This document shows, piece after piece, positions 33,316 through 43,935 of a DNA stretch of 64,000 bases (positions are counted from its first letter, which is position 1; every line of letters starts with the position of its first letter). Where the stretch lies: NCBI GenBank assembly GCA_004802725.1, contig SGPM01000035.1, forward strand, positions 1-64,000. Direction: 5' to 3'. Made by a program: the position numbers and the translations under genes. The notes under the pieces are model-generated. The model was not told where the DNA came from. It saw only the letters and a list, made by a program, of their open reading frames with translations, and did not search any database. This stretch comes from Antrodiella citrinella. Lineage: Eukaryota; Basidiomycota; Agaricomycetes; Polyporales; Steccherinaceae.

Positions 33316-34500
33316 GCAGATGCAACTTGATTTGACCATACGGATTGTATACGTGATTGTTTTCATGACTTGGTTTGTAGTCGACTTATGAATGAATGGA
33401 ATGGCTTATGGGGAGCTCATAAAATATCTTCTGCCGTGTGAAATGATCCGAAATGATGCAAGAGTAGGACGATGCAGCAGTCCGGTACTTGTACGACTTC
33501 GATGGGGTTATGAACATGAAGGTCGAGGGGAAATGACCAGCTGTGGAAGGAAGAGAAGCGCCACACTGCATCGGGATATGACTCAGACCAAATGAAGCAC
33601 CGCCATCACCAACACTTTTCGTTCTCAGCGGTGCGTCACACACCGACGTCGACCACAGACATACTCAGACTGCTTTAACCTACACCTGTCTGTTTGGAGC
33701 TGACACTTATCTGCAACATTCTACTGTCGTTTAGGCATTTGGGCGACTGCGGCGTTGGCATCTTCAGTGGAGACCGCAGTTGAACAATTTCGGATTTCAG
33801 GCTCTGCTGCCTCCTTCTCCAGCACATCATGGTTCAAGTTCTCAACGTCTCAATTAGCTTGTTCCATAGCTTGATACTTGCCGATGCTCCTGGTGTATGC
33901 ATTGTCTGTCCGCACCAGCCATCGCTTCCCCCTCAGGCTGTTGCGCGCTCCGGTCGTCCTCTTCCTTATGATTCGCACCTAGGTCTGATGAAGGACGTTA
34001 AGAGCGTCTTGGTAATCATTTCAGAGTGATACCATCTTGCCACCGGTTTGCTCACACCTTGCTCGAACACGGTCTACGGAGCCGTGTGTGCATATGGTCT
34101 GTAGGTTTCACTCGGAAGGACCACGTCTTGCCGCTGGTTAGGTATGTCTCCGTTGATCACGATACCCTTCCTAAACCACGCTTCACTTATCGTTTGAATT
34201 TGAAAATGCCATTTAGCCAGCTCACAGCTCACGAGGGACCATGCTATCAGGTGTGGTAGGCCACAGACTTACAGCTTCGTCCACAACATGCCAGCATCGG
34301 GTATGCAGCGTCATTGTCATATTGACGATAGACATTCTCAAGGCGGGCCACTTGCCATCAAAGCGTGGTGGTGTTGCAGTTTCAGGCTAGCCGTATTGAA
34401 TACAATGGTTACTGCGATCTGTTCCCCTTGGTTGCTTACGCGGCTTCAAGCCGGTCGCGTGCATGTCTTGAATGTACCCACGTAACCAGTGGTCAAAGTG
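33316..34500. other. Spacer between the tandem units
   Basis: No gene is recognised. The first 100 bp are the 3' flank of copy A, matching the 3' flank of copy B. The right part (from about 34060) is the duplicated upstream region of copy B. Confidence 0.55.
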
Positions 34501-34501
34501 G

Positions 34502-34509
34502 TATTTAAG
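34502..34509 (+). promoter_or_regulatory. TATA-like box of the second repeat-protein gene
   Basis: TATTTAAG in the same context as the TATATAA of copy A (preceded by CCACGTAACCAGTGGTCA), about 75 bp before the 5'-UTR intron donor. Confidence 0.5.
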
Positions 34510-34585
34510 CAGTGGTTCTACTGCAGTTGATTCTCCAGCTCCCCTACTTTCTTTCGAGCCCACTTCCAAGTTCAGGTGCTGGTTG

Positions 34586-34639
34586 GTGAGTTGGAAACCC
34601 ACCATTACATTGCTCTTCACTGACTCTGCTTTCCGTCAG
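34586..34639 (+). other. 5'-UTR intron of the second repeat-protein gene
   Basis: GGTTG|GTGAGT donor and TTCCGTCAG|CCTGAATC acceptor, at the same relative place and length (54 nt) as in copy A. Confidence 0.6.
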
Positions 34640-34755
34640 CCTGAATCTTTTCCCCTTCACTCATAACTTGTTCTGACGACTTTCTTTCACGTCCAACTCC
34701 GTACGATACACTTTACGAGATTTATCACACCACATCACCCCTGCCTTTATTCAAG

Positions 34756-35561
34756 ATGCATCACTCTGCTGTCATTGCCCTCGCGTTCTCTGCCACTGTC
34801 GCCCCGGCTTTGGCCCTTCCTATTTTATCACTCAAAGGACTCGGACTCGATCAGAATGTCAATATTAACAACCCATTTCAAGTTGAAATCCAAGATTCTT
34901 TCGGCAGCAACCCCCTCACCACGTACGTTTACATCTACCACACTTTCATTCGACGAAGCTCAATGCCTTCCTAGTCGTGATCTTAAGGAGCTTTCGACCT
35001 ACCACCAAGGAATTCTGCGTCCGACTTCCCTACTTCAACTGCCTACGAATATCGTCGAGCGAGAAGAGGCCTCTGGTGCTTTCAATCTCGGAAGTTTTCT
35101 CTCGAGCATCTTCAGGCGCGAGGACCTCGAGATGATGGCTCGTGACGACGCATCCGGCGCGTTCAATCTCGGAAGTTTCCTCTCGAGCATCTTCAGACGC
35201 GAGGACGAGCTCCTCGCACGCACAGAGTGAGTATCGATGATATAAGCCATACTTCAATCAGCTTATTCATTACCTCTCAGTGCGGCATCTCCAGGCCGCC
35301 CTCACCGTGCTGGTCGCCCGCACAAGAGCCACCACCGTGTCCATGGAGCGCACCGCCACCTCAGGCCTGCAGCCTCATCGTAAGTGATGCTTTGCATTTC
35401 CAATCACTCTTCGTGTTGGCTGACCCATGTGCAGTGCCGCCAAACCCTCCGCTGCAACCGTTGCTTCTCACGTCGCGCGGGGACCGAGGAAGTTCAAGCC
35501 CCACCACCACGCTCATTCTCATGTTGCCCACAAAGGACGAAGCCTGGAGGAGCTCGACTAA
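34756..35561 (+). CDS. Secreted repeat protein with dibasic unit borders and His-rich tail, copy B
   Basis: Four exons (34756-34922, 34975-35226, 35281-35379, 35435-35561), each junction in phase 2 as in copy A. A signal peptide (MHHSAVIALAFSATVAPALA) leads to a divergent spacer and two units ASGAFNLGSFLSSIFRR-ED, nearly identical to each other. The tail is shorter but again His/Arg-rich (HRAGRPHKSHHRVHGAHRH; FKPHHHAHSHVAHKG) and ends SLEELD. The within-gene units are more alike (both GAFNLGSFLSS) than either is to copy A (KILSG), which points to concerted evolution of the repeats. The last intron of copy A is absent here. Function unknown; secreted, possibly Kex2-processed. Confidence 0.75.
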
Positions 35562-36118
35562 GCAGATTCAGATGCAAATTGATTTGACCATGCGGATTGT
35601 ATACGTGATTGTTTTTCATGGCTTGTTTGTAGTAGTCGTTTCCTATGAATGAATGGTATGGCTCAAGGGGAGCTCACAAACCATACATACTCTTCGGAGA
35701 GGCTTAGCATGAAGACCAAGAGACAGTTCGAGTCGTTGGAAAATCTCGCAAAAGTAGCGTTGCTCTTCCGGAGATGTGATAGAGCTCCCTGCTCATGGAG
35801 TCATCACGTCCCCGCCTCCCTCGCCGCATCGCGTCCTTCCCCGTACTATCATGTTCCCATCACCGCCCCTGCGGTAGTATTGCGATTAATACTGCGCCGA
35901 AATAGAGGGGAACTGAATGTGTTAGGCATATGCGTATACAAAAACCTAATCAGATTGCAGTACTAAGTATTACTACTACTAGGCCGCTAACCAAACAAAC
36001 TACATCCTCGGGCGGTCTATGAGGAGCCATGGAACATAAAAGAGTGGCGACTCAAGTTTTGTGGCGCCGTGTTGAAGGGTATACCGGCTCCGTATACACT
36101 CAAAATGCCCTGACAGGC
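35562..36118. other. Intergenic: 3' flank of copy B
   Basis: No gene recognised; the first 100 bp match the 3' flank of copy A. Confidence 0.45.
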
Positions 36119-36351
36119 TAAGGTAGGCCCGAGTCAGAGACGACTACATCACGTGAAAGTCACGCAGGCCTCTCCGGCCACAACGACGCAACTTCACTTC
36201 CAACCAACGACCACAATACATGTAAATGGTAGGCTGCTACATGCCCGGGATGAGTGGTGTAACCACTTGTGCCTCCTGCGAGTTGGAAGTCATCGAAAAC
36301 ATCACGTGAATATCATGTGATAGTAGTCATCTCTGACTCGGGCCTACCTTG
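36119..36351. mobile_element. MITE-like element with about 36-bp terminal inverted repeats
   Basis: The left arm begins AAGGTAGGCCCGAGTCAGAG (36120 on) and continues ACGACTACATCACGTGA. The right arm (36350 backwards) is its reverse complement with one substitution and a 2-nt insertion before a second change. The element is about 230 bp with no coding capacity. A clear target-site duplication was not found. The size and long inverted ends fit a non-autonomous DNA transposon (MITE). Confidence 0.7.
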
Positions 36352-36663
36352 CAGCGGTCTGGAGTACTCAGAGGCCTGAGGATGGAATCGTGCACTTGAA
36401 GACGCTCTTTCAACCCATACGTATTATTATTCAAATTTTGAACGATCCACAATGATTCACTTGGTTTTTTCTGATGATGCAACTCCAAGACGATGTAAAC
36501 GGTGAACGAGGATCACACGAGGGCAGACTACATATAGGATGTGATTGCAGACGAACGATGGCGCCGAGCTTAGAGTAGAAGGACAGCATTGTTACGCGTG
36601 ACTGGACGAGACGATATTGAGATTGGGATATGCCACAGCATCAGCTAATGGGGGCTTACAAGT
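36352..36663. other. Intergenic, nothing recognised
   Basis: About 310 bp between the inverted-repeat element and the uncertain minus-strand gene. Confidence 0.4.
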
Positions 36664-37046
36664 TCACAAGTCCTGAAAAAAGGCTGTTACGCCTTGACCA
36701 CCGCCCTCCACGATACACCCAAACTCAAGCGCCTCAATATCAAACTTTCCTCCCTGACTTACTACGCACTTGTGGAAGGCACGAAGCTTCGCCCTATCTG
36801 CATCATTCGCCTCGAAAAAAGCTTTGTTGCTTGCCTTGGAGCGGTCAAGCTGACCCGTTCCTAGATAAGGGACCTCGCGCGTAGGAAAACAGAGCTTGGC
36901 TATGTGCTCGTTGTTGGTATCTTCGAACCCGCCATTCGTGTCAAATGAGTGGAAATACGCTATGTACGTTGTCAGTCAACTGTCATCTGCAGAGCGAGCA
37001 GTAACTCACCAATAAGCCCGAGGCTGCCGATACGTCCAATTATCAT
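36664..37046 (-). CDS. Unrecognised small gene, two exons (uncertain model)
   Basis: Exon 2 (36959-36664) is open for about 99 codons with protein-like composition (YFHSFDTNGGFEDTNNEH, LCFPTREVPYLGTGQLD, ending AFFQDL). A good 50-nt intron (36960-37009, GTGAGT...CTGAC...TAG) joins it, in phase 1, to MIIGRIGSLGLI starting at 37046. A different frame upstream (MSGHMLCSGYFM from 37161) is open to the same donor but in the wrong phase, so either the start is 37046 or the gene carries a one-base shift, perhaps near a run of seven G (37116-37125 region). A TATA-like TATAAATATT lies near 37231. An alternative strong donor (GTAAGTCAGG) in exon 2 could shorten the end. I do not recognise the product; it may be a gene remnant. 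Confidence 0.35.
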
Positions 37047-37522
37047 ACATTCTTATGAACGTTGTGATGTAATCGCTGTGGTACGGTTTCAGGGACGCTA
37101 CGAATTCGCGGAAATTGGGGGGGCTCATGAAGTATCCGCTGCATAGCATGTGTCCAGACATCGCTTGTGAGGGAGGCGGAGGGAGGCGGAGGGACCAGGA
37201 TGGATCTTAGGTTGAACGCACCTCAACAATATTTATACAAGGCCGACGACGACGGTGTCCCGGAGCCATACCGTCGGCTGAATCTGTGATGATGGATCAA
37301 CCGACCCTCTGGTGCAAGAGTTCCTCCGATACATATTCACTGTAACTTGAAGCGGATCGCTTCAATCGTCGCAAATTCTTGACTTGCTAGACTCCCTGAG
37401 ACGCCCCCTTCGGTCAGGTCGTAGTCATCGTGTTATCGTCATGGAAATGGTAAGATGAGATAAGATCAAGATTTTGTTTTCGTCGACTGAGACGGCGCTA
37501 TTCTTCACTTCCCTACTTCAAC
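37047..37522. other. Intergenic with a short purine-rich tandem repeat
   Basis: GAGGGAGGCG is repeated head-to-tail near 37168-37193 (GGGAGGCGGA units). The rest is the divergent upstream region of RPA34 and the uncertain minus-strand gene. Confidence 0.45.
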
Positions 37523-38520
37523 ATGAGTTCGGCAGGTGCGGGGCCTTCAAAACCGGCGAAGAAGAAAGCCGCTGCCACGACAAAGAAGTCCCAAAAGTAC
37601 AAATCCAAGGAAACTATTGACGACGATGAAGATGACAACGTCCAGGTAGCTTCAGAACCGAAATATGAAGGCACGAACACAGGATGGGATTATGAACCTC
37701 CCAAATGTTCTGTGCTCGCAAATCACGCTATAGACGCAGAAGAGTTTGACTACGATGCGTTGAAGGGAAATGAGGATTTGGAACTATGGATTATCAGGAT
37801 TCCCGACGCGGTACGTTTTGTCAGTTTCTTCATGAATGCAGTCCAAAGAACTGACGAGAGGACGTGTTGAATAGATTAAACCTAAGCACTTAGAGACGCT
37901 GCAATTGGATGCACCCTCCTCGGCCTCTACAGGACGCATAGGCACATTTGAACGACGCAGTGTTCAGTATGATGTATGGAGCTTAGGCAACGACGACAGC
38001 GATAGTGTCGGAGGCGAGGAGTTGAAGGGTCTCACGTGTCTAGTACCTCGGAAAAAGAAAGGTGGAAATTTATACGCTGGTACGTTGTGTGCATTTATGT
38101 TATTGGTTCTCAAGCTAAGTTTGCTTCGCCACAGCGCCGTCTATACCCACTCATCACCTTGTGATCTCAGTGCAAGCGTCGTTACCGACCCCACCACAAT
38201 CTTCAGGTGCCGAAGGTTCGTCTTCAGAGCCCACGGTCACCTACACGAACCCTCCGCGACCTTCATACCCCGTTGAAGCCTTGAAGCACCGGTTCATGCC
38301 CATCGGGTCCCTTGTACGCATCTCAGACTCAGATATCGAAGATGCAGAGGTTATGGACGTTGATGACATACCCACTGAGGTGAAAGAGGTTCCTGAAAAG
38401 AAAGAGAAGAAGAAGAAGGAGAAGAAAGAGGCCGTTCAGGCGAGCGAGTCGAAGCCGAAAAAGCGGAAGGTAGAGGCGGATAGTAGTCCGGTGAAAAAGC
38501 CGAAAAAAGTGAAGACATAG
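37523..38520 (+). CDS. RPA34: RNA polymerase I subunit RPA34 (A34.5-like)
   Basis: Three exons. The N terminus is Lys-rich with an acidic patch (IDDDEDDN), followed by the conserved folding part: a short beta segment LELWIIRIPDA|IKPKHLETLQLD, then FERRSVQYDVWSL and KGLTCLVPRKKKGGNLY. The C-terminal third is a highly basic tail (KKEKKKKEKKEA, KPKKRKVEA, VKKPKKVKT). This order (LWxIxxP dimerisation module, then a Lys-rich tail) is that of A34.5, which pairs with A49 on RNA polymerase I in the nucleolus. Introns follow IPDA and the LYA codon, with GTACGT donors. The sequence is weakly conserved between fungi, so the call rests on layout and the LWIIRIP segment. Confidence 0.75.
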
Positions 38521-38810
38521 TTGGGCTTGGTTGGCCACTGTTGTCTATTGGATGTTTAATCTCATCTTGAATGTCTTTCGACCGATTTTGAAAGTCGATG
38601 TGAAGTAGAGGCCCATTGAGGGCATTCTTTGTTTGTAATTTGTGTGTTGACGCGAGCGGGCACGACTCTTTCCTTCCCTCCGCCATGAGTCACTATAACT
38701 CTTCCGACCACGATTTTGCATCTCGACCACACTCTCTACTGGCTTCATAGACGATAAAAGCGACCAGAATAAAGTATCGTACAAGCCAACTGAGCAGAAG
38801 GTTTCCAGCA

Positions 38811-40689
38811 ATGTCGCGCCCTCGCAATAGACCCTCCAATATGATCGTGATCAAACTGGGTCAGTTCTTCAGCCTCCAAATCTATCTGACACCAACTAAA
38901 CATACGTTGCAGGAACTTCATCTATCGTTCATGAAACAACGCACCAGCCGTTGCTGTCCACGTTGTCGGCTATAGTGGAGACGGTGGTCTACTTGCGCAC
39001 ACTGGGCCACAAGGTCGTACTAGTCAGCTCGGGAGCCATTGGTGTCGGTTTGAAGCGTATGGAAATGGCCAGCAAGCCGAAGTCCTTGTCAGGGAAGCAG
39101 GTGAGCTTATCTGTGCGTTTGTCGGGTTCGCGAGTGGCTGAGGTTCGGATGATGTCAGGCTCTGGCAGCTATTGGGCAGGGAAGGCTTATTGCCCTTTGG
39201 GACAATCTATTTGGCCATCTTGGCCAGCCTATTGCTCAGGTCCTGTTGACCAGAGGGGATATATCAGATGTACGTGTCGTCAGATGGTTTTTTGAGTTGT
39301 ACTCACTCTACTGTTTATAGCGTACAAGATACCTGAACGCCGTGAATACCTTCAAAGAACTCCTTTCACTTGGAGTAGTGCCCATTGTAAATGAGAACGA
39401 TACAGTGTCTGTTTCGGTGAGTCTGCCGGTCACTTCTTCTACGAGTGACTCACAGCGAACTCTGACAGGAAATCAAATTTGGCGACAATGATACCTTGTC
39501 TGCAATTACTTCCTCCATGCTACACGCCGACTACCTATTCCTTCTAACGGACGTCGACGGTCTGTACACGTCAAATCCACGGAAGGACCCAAACGCGACG
39601 GCTATACATACAGTCACGTCAATAGCTGCAATTCGACAGCAAGGTGTGTTTTGAAATTGCGTTCTGCATCGCACATTGTGTTGACGGTGACATAGTCAGC
39701 ACGACCACACTAGGATCCAATCTTGGTACTGGTGGTATGGAGACAAAGCTGATTGCTGCAGAAATCGCTACAGCTGCCGGCGTAACAACAATAATCACGT
39801 CCAGCAAGGATCCCAAGAACATCTTGAAGATTATTCAGTATAATAATGCTCTGAGGTCAGGTGCATCTACACCGCTAGATGTGCCTTCAGGGTGTTCGAG
39901 CCCTGTCCTTACGCCGACCACGCCGACACCACCAGACCCTCTTCATGCTACCCCTCATCTTGACGCCTCTTCTCTGCCAAGTCTGGGCTCAGGCATGAAC
40001 ACTCCCTCCCTCGCTCTCCGACCTCCGCACACATTGTTCAAACCTTCTTCCGTACCTCTCAGAGACCTCAAAGCGTGGACGAGCCACACGCTACACCCTT
40101 CGGGGAGCGTCATCGTCGACGCGGGCGCGCACCAAGTTCTGTCGAAGCGGGAATCTGGTGGCAGACTTCTTCCGGCTGGTGTCTTAGGTGTCCGGGGCGC
40201 CTTCGCGTCCGGACAGGCCGTCAGGATCCTTGTTCGTCGGGACAAGCACGAAGTAAGGACAGGTACTCCCGATGGTGTCGCGACCGAGCCAAACACGCCT
40301 CTCCTGCAGCCCATCGGATCGATGACCTCTTCGATCTCCACATTGGACGGAGGCTTGGGGCTTCCAGTGTCGTCACTGCGATTGGATGATGATGCGACTC
40401 CTTCTGCAGGCACGAAAGGCCTACCTGAGGAAGACCAGGTGCTGTTCTCGCCGAGGGATCCAACAGAAGATTGGGAGGTCGAAGAGGTCGGCCGAGGTCT
40501 TGCGAACTACAATTACGCCCAGATCTTGCGCGTAAAGGGCCTCAAGAGGTGCGACATCTCAGGGCATGATATCTAGCAACGTTCCTCAACTGACGCTTGC
40601 CTTTGACCAGTTCGTACGTTGCTGAGATTTTGGGCTATGCAGACTCCGAGTATGTCGTGGAAAACATTACGATCCGGGTTCCTCCGTGA
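38811..40689 (+). CDS. PRO1: Glutamate 5-kinase with C-terminal PUA domain (first step of proline synthesis)
   Basis: The amino-acid kinase domain shows [39 protein letters not shown] (split by an intron), [41 protein letters not shown] and [16 protein letters not shown]. The PUA domain ends with [29 protein letters not shown]. The enzyme phosphorylates L-glutamate to gamma-glutamyl phosphate in the cytosol and is normally feedback-inhibited by proline. There are six or seven short exons; the last encodes only the C terminus, with the stop at 40687-40689. Two low-complexity Ser/Thr/Pro inserts (after NNALRSG, and after RDKHEVRTG) enlarge the usual loop between the kinase and PUA domains and the PUA domain itself. 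The start [17 protein letters not shown] places the kinase P-loop at once. Confidence 0.93.
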
Positions 40690-41060
40690 CCTTGTTCGTA
40701 TCGTTAGAGGTCTTGGCTTGTGGCTTCGGATACTATACAATGGGTAGACTCCCGATAATGAAGCTTCTATGATGTCTTATGATGTTTACCTGATCTACAT
40801 TGTATGTGACTGACGTATACAAGAAGGTAGCCAGTCGCGTTGCGCACGTGAAATCCGCAAAGCGCCTATATTTAACAGAAGGATATTTGTTCGCGCCAAA
40901 TAAAACAGATTTCAGATTCGTAATTTCTCGGCGAACGGAAATGGTGCAAACAAATGACAGATTATCTTTTTTATCCTCCTCTCGCTTCAGGTCCCGCACT
41001 CCTCTTTCTTTCGTTCATTCTACTGTCTAACATATGCAATAATTTCTTGGGTTGACCACT
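40690..41060. other. Intergenic: PRS promoter region
   Basis: No gene recognised; AT-rich patches near 40865-40930. Confidence 0.45.
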
Positions 41061-42438
41061 ATGCTTCACGGAAACTCCATCAGGATCCTCACGGGTGCGT
41101 CCGCCGCTTTCGAACGACAGACACCCCTCTTGCCACTGGTTGCTCACCAAGTTCATCGTAACCCAGGGAACAGTCACCCCGAGCTCGCCAATGCAGTGGC
41201 CGAGCGGTGAGCTGCAGCTTTTCTGCGAGGCAGCGAGGACTGGTCATTCACACCCTTGACCTTGCAGGCTCAACGTGCCTCTTACCCCCTGCACCGTCAA
41301 AAAGTTCTCCAATGGTGAAATCAACGTCAAGATCGCAGAGTCTATTCGCGAGGAAGACGTCTTCATCATCCAGTCCGGGTGCAGCGACGTGAACGACAAC
41401 CTGATGGAGCTCCTCATCCTCATCTCCGCCTGCAAGGGCGCGTCCGCAAGACGGATCACCGCCGTCATCCCTTGCTTCCCGTACGCCAGAATGGACAAGA
41501 AGGACAAGTCCAGGGCGCCTATCACAGCCAAGTTGGTCGCAAACATGTTGGCCGTTGCCGGGTGCGACCATGTCATAACCATGGATCTGCATGCCAGTCA
41601 GATTCAGGGCTTCTTCGACTTCCCCGTCGACAACCTCTACTCGGAGCCCCTCATGATCTCCTACATCAAACGCAACATCCCAGATTGGAAGAACAGTATC
41701 GTCGTTAGTCCCGATGCAGGTGGCGCAAAACGGTGAGCACGTTCTTCATGATCACGGACCTTTGTTTGACAAGCAGCGACGCAGGGTGACTGCGATTGCA
41801 GACAAGCTTGGCGTCGATTTTGCGCTGATCCATCGGCAACGGGCTTCGAAGGCGGTCGATGCTCCTGAAAAGGTGGAAGTGCTCGTTGGCAATGTCAAGG
41901 ACAAGGTGAGCTGTTCGTTTTTTCTGAACAGAGGGGAGGTCGCCCGGTCCGCCGGTCCGCACCATGCCGTCGCCGCTATGAATTTTGCTGACGTGCGTCA
42001 TGATACAGGTTGCCATCCTCGTCGACGATATGATTGACACTGGCCGAACGCTGGCCATCGCTGCGAAATCTTTGAAGGATCACGGCGCCACGAGCGTATA
42101 TGCTCTCATCTCTCACGGTACGTGTCTCACCGCGTAGAACAAGTCGCCGAGCTTACGATTCTCGCGGCAGGTTTGTTATCAGAGCTGAAGATGAGCATGA
42201 TTGAGGAACTTCCGATTGAGCAGCTTGTGGTATGTGTCTACGTCTTTTAGAACATTCAGATTCATTGGAGGTCTTGCAGGTCACAAACACGATTCCCCAA
42301 AAAGGACATGCAGAGGCATGCTCGAAACTCGTCACAATTGACGTCGGACCCACCATCGCGGAGAGTATCCGCCGAACCCATAATGGAGAGAGTATCAGTT
42401 TGCTCTTCGGCGATTGGGCCGAGAGTATCGATTTTTAG
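41061..42438 (+). CDS. Ribose-phosphate pyrophosphokinase (PRPP synthetase)
   Basis: The assembled protein begins [27 protein letters not shown], matching the fungal PRS start. It carries [13 protein letters not shown], the ATP loop [15 protein letters not shown], the divalent-cation/PRPP region [19 protein letters not shown], and the ribose-5-phosphate loop [11 protein letters not shown]. The enzyme makes PRPP from ribose-5-phosphate and ATP for nucleotide, His and Trp synthesis. Introns are short (50-90 nt), for example 41093-about 41163, one after [11 protein letters not shown], one before [10 protein letters not shown], one after ALISH and one before [10 protein letters not shown]. Yeast has several PRS paralogues forming hetero-oligomers; which one this matches best was not determined. 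All motifs look intact. Confidence 0.95.
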
Positions 42439-42862
42439 GACGAGTACGCGCGGAGCAATGTTAACTTACCAGATTTGCAATCAATATAGAAGATGTATAA
42501 CAGCCATCGTGTCTCCGTGCGTGGGTGGCGTGTCACCATCCGAGTCTATCACAGGGCATCGGCTCGGCGTTGTTTGCGTTTCTCACTCTAGGGTCCCGAA
42601 CACGGTAACTTCAAGCTAGTGTGGGACGGCCCGGTGCAAGTCCGGGTGGGTACGCAGAGAAGCGGTGAAGCCAGGACTCAGTACGTGCGCGGGTTCTCAC
42701 CTTTGTCAGGTAAGAGAAGATGTTTCCCTAGTTATCGGGACCCGCTCCAACGGTACGTCTTTGTACGCACTTTTGCCTGCTGATACACCACCCCGTTTTA
42801 TAAGACAGGGCAGGGGCTATCAGGCAAATGGCGTACACGCACTACCTCTTTCTTTTCCCGAG
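42439..42862. other. Intergenic: promoter of the DUF6593-like gene
   Basis: No gene recognised; frames are short. Confidence 0.4.
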
Positions 42863-43935
42863 ATGTCTCCCCCCGACCGGAAGACGATGCGCCAGAGGTT
42901 GACTCTGACCACGACGAGCCTGCACAATGTCGTCATCTCCAACAAGTCGGATGTGATCTACTACGAGATCGTCACGCCAAAGTGGGAGCGGCACCTCACC
43001 AAGGTCTCACGGCTGGACCCGAACACCCGTCAGTTCAACCTCATTGGCGAGCTGCAGAATCAGGACGACAAGCCCGTCGCCGTGAGGTTGTATGGCGGCA
43101 CGTTTAAAAAGACGAAGGAGTTCTTAAAGGACGCGTGAGTGCTTTCTATGTTCCTTCGTAGATTGCATCTGACGGAGATTGCGCTCAGGCCATCAGGAGC
43201 GTCCTCAGAAGACACGACGCACACTCCAAAGAAGGAGCCACAGCTAAACTCAGCCGTCATCGAGACTCTTGTCGCAAAGAGCCTTGTCGCAGGTCCGAGT
43301 TCGGAGGTCCAAGAGACGAGTGTCCGGGAGATTGAGAGCGTCGGGGTCGCAGAAGGATCTGAAGAAGTTGATCAGAAACGTCACAGACACAAATGGTGTG
43401 AGTGAGTCGCTTCCCTTCACGTCGAATCCATGGGATGCTCAATGCACAACAGGGCAGCCAGCTTCAACGGCAAAGACGGTCGGAAGTATACGTGGAGAGG
43501 GGACCATAATCGCTTAGAGGTATGTCTCGCTCCGAGTGAGGATGTTTTGCGGCGGCCAACTGTGGCTTTTTATTCTATTTAGCTTCTGCGAGAAGACATG
43601 CCAGACCGTCCGGTTGCAACCTACCACCGGCAGAAGCGGTACTTCTACGTCTTGCGAATGTCGCAACATCCCTACCTCGAAGTCGACGCCGCTGCTATGG
43701 ACACGCTAGACTCTTTGATCTGTACGTCCCCCGTCTCTTCATCCCTTCCCACATCCCCAGGCCTGGCCCGTCCCACGCTTACGTCGACGTTTGCACTTGG
43801 AGCTCTGCTTCGAATTCTCTGCACACCCTGCTTCTACGATGCGCTTGGGGTGTGTTGTGATTACCATGCTGACTGTGCATTTAAATAGTGTCATTTCTTC
43901 TCATAGAGCGGAGGCGGAGGGATGGGAACAAGTGA
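42863..43935 (+). CDS. DUF6593-like protein (fungal family of unknown function)
   Basis: Five exons with phase-matched GT-AG introns. Recognisable elements are LTTTSLHNVVISNKSDVIYYE, RLDPNTRQFNLIGEL, then after a spliced acidic linker the block FNGKDGRKYTWRGDHNRLE|LLRED, VATYHRQKR and PYLEVDAAAMDTLDSLI|LSFLLIERRRRDGNK. This order of beta strands plus a final hydrophobic helix and Arg-rich end is the pattern I associate with DUF6593 proteins, which are abundant in Agaricomycetes. No enzymatic motif is visible. The last exon (from about 43890) is short; its acceptor TTAAATAG|TG gives a natural-looking C terminus with stop 43933-43935. Assignment is by recalled pattern only. Confidence 0.75.

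Larger units (their letters stand above)
31600..35670 (+). repeat. Tandem segmental duplication, two units of about 2 kb
   Basis: Unit 1 (about 31600-33420) and unit 2 (about 34060-35670) match in order: distal upstream blocks, TATA region, 5'-UTR intron, coding exons, and 3' flank (GATTTGACCATxCGGATTGT, ATGAATGAATGG). Similarity is strong in promoter, UTR and repeat exons and weaker in the N-terminal and distal parts. Unit borders are estimated by eye. Confidence 0.8.

Noticed and set aside
32364..35561. Biosynthetic cluster around the repeat proteins
   Set aside because: Neighbours are a tRNA synthetase and an RNA polymerase subunit; no modifying enzyme, transporter or regulator typical of a peptide cluster is present.
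35562..36660. LTR retrotransposon or larger mobile element around the inverted repeat
   Set aside because: No direct repeats, reverse transcriptase, integrase or transposase blocks are visible; only the short inverted-repeat element is supported.
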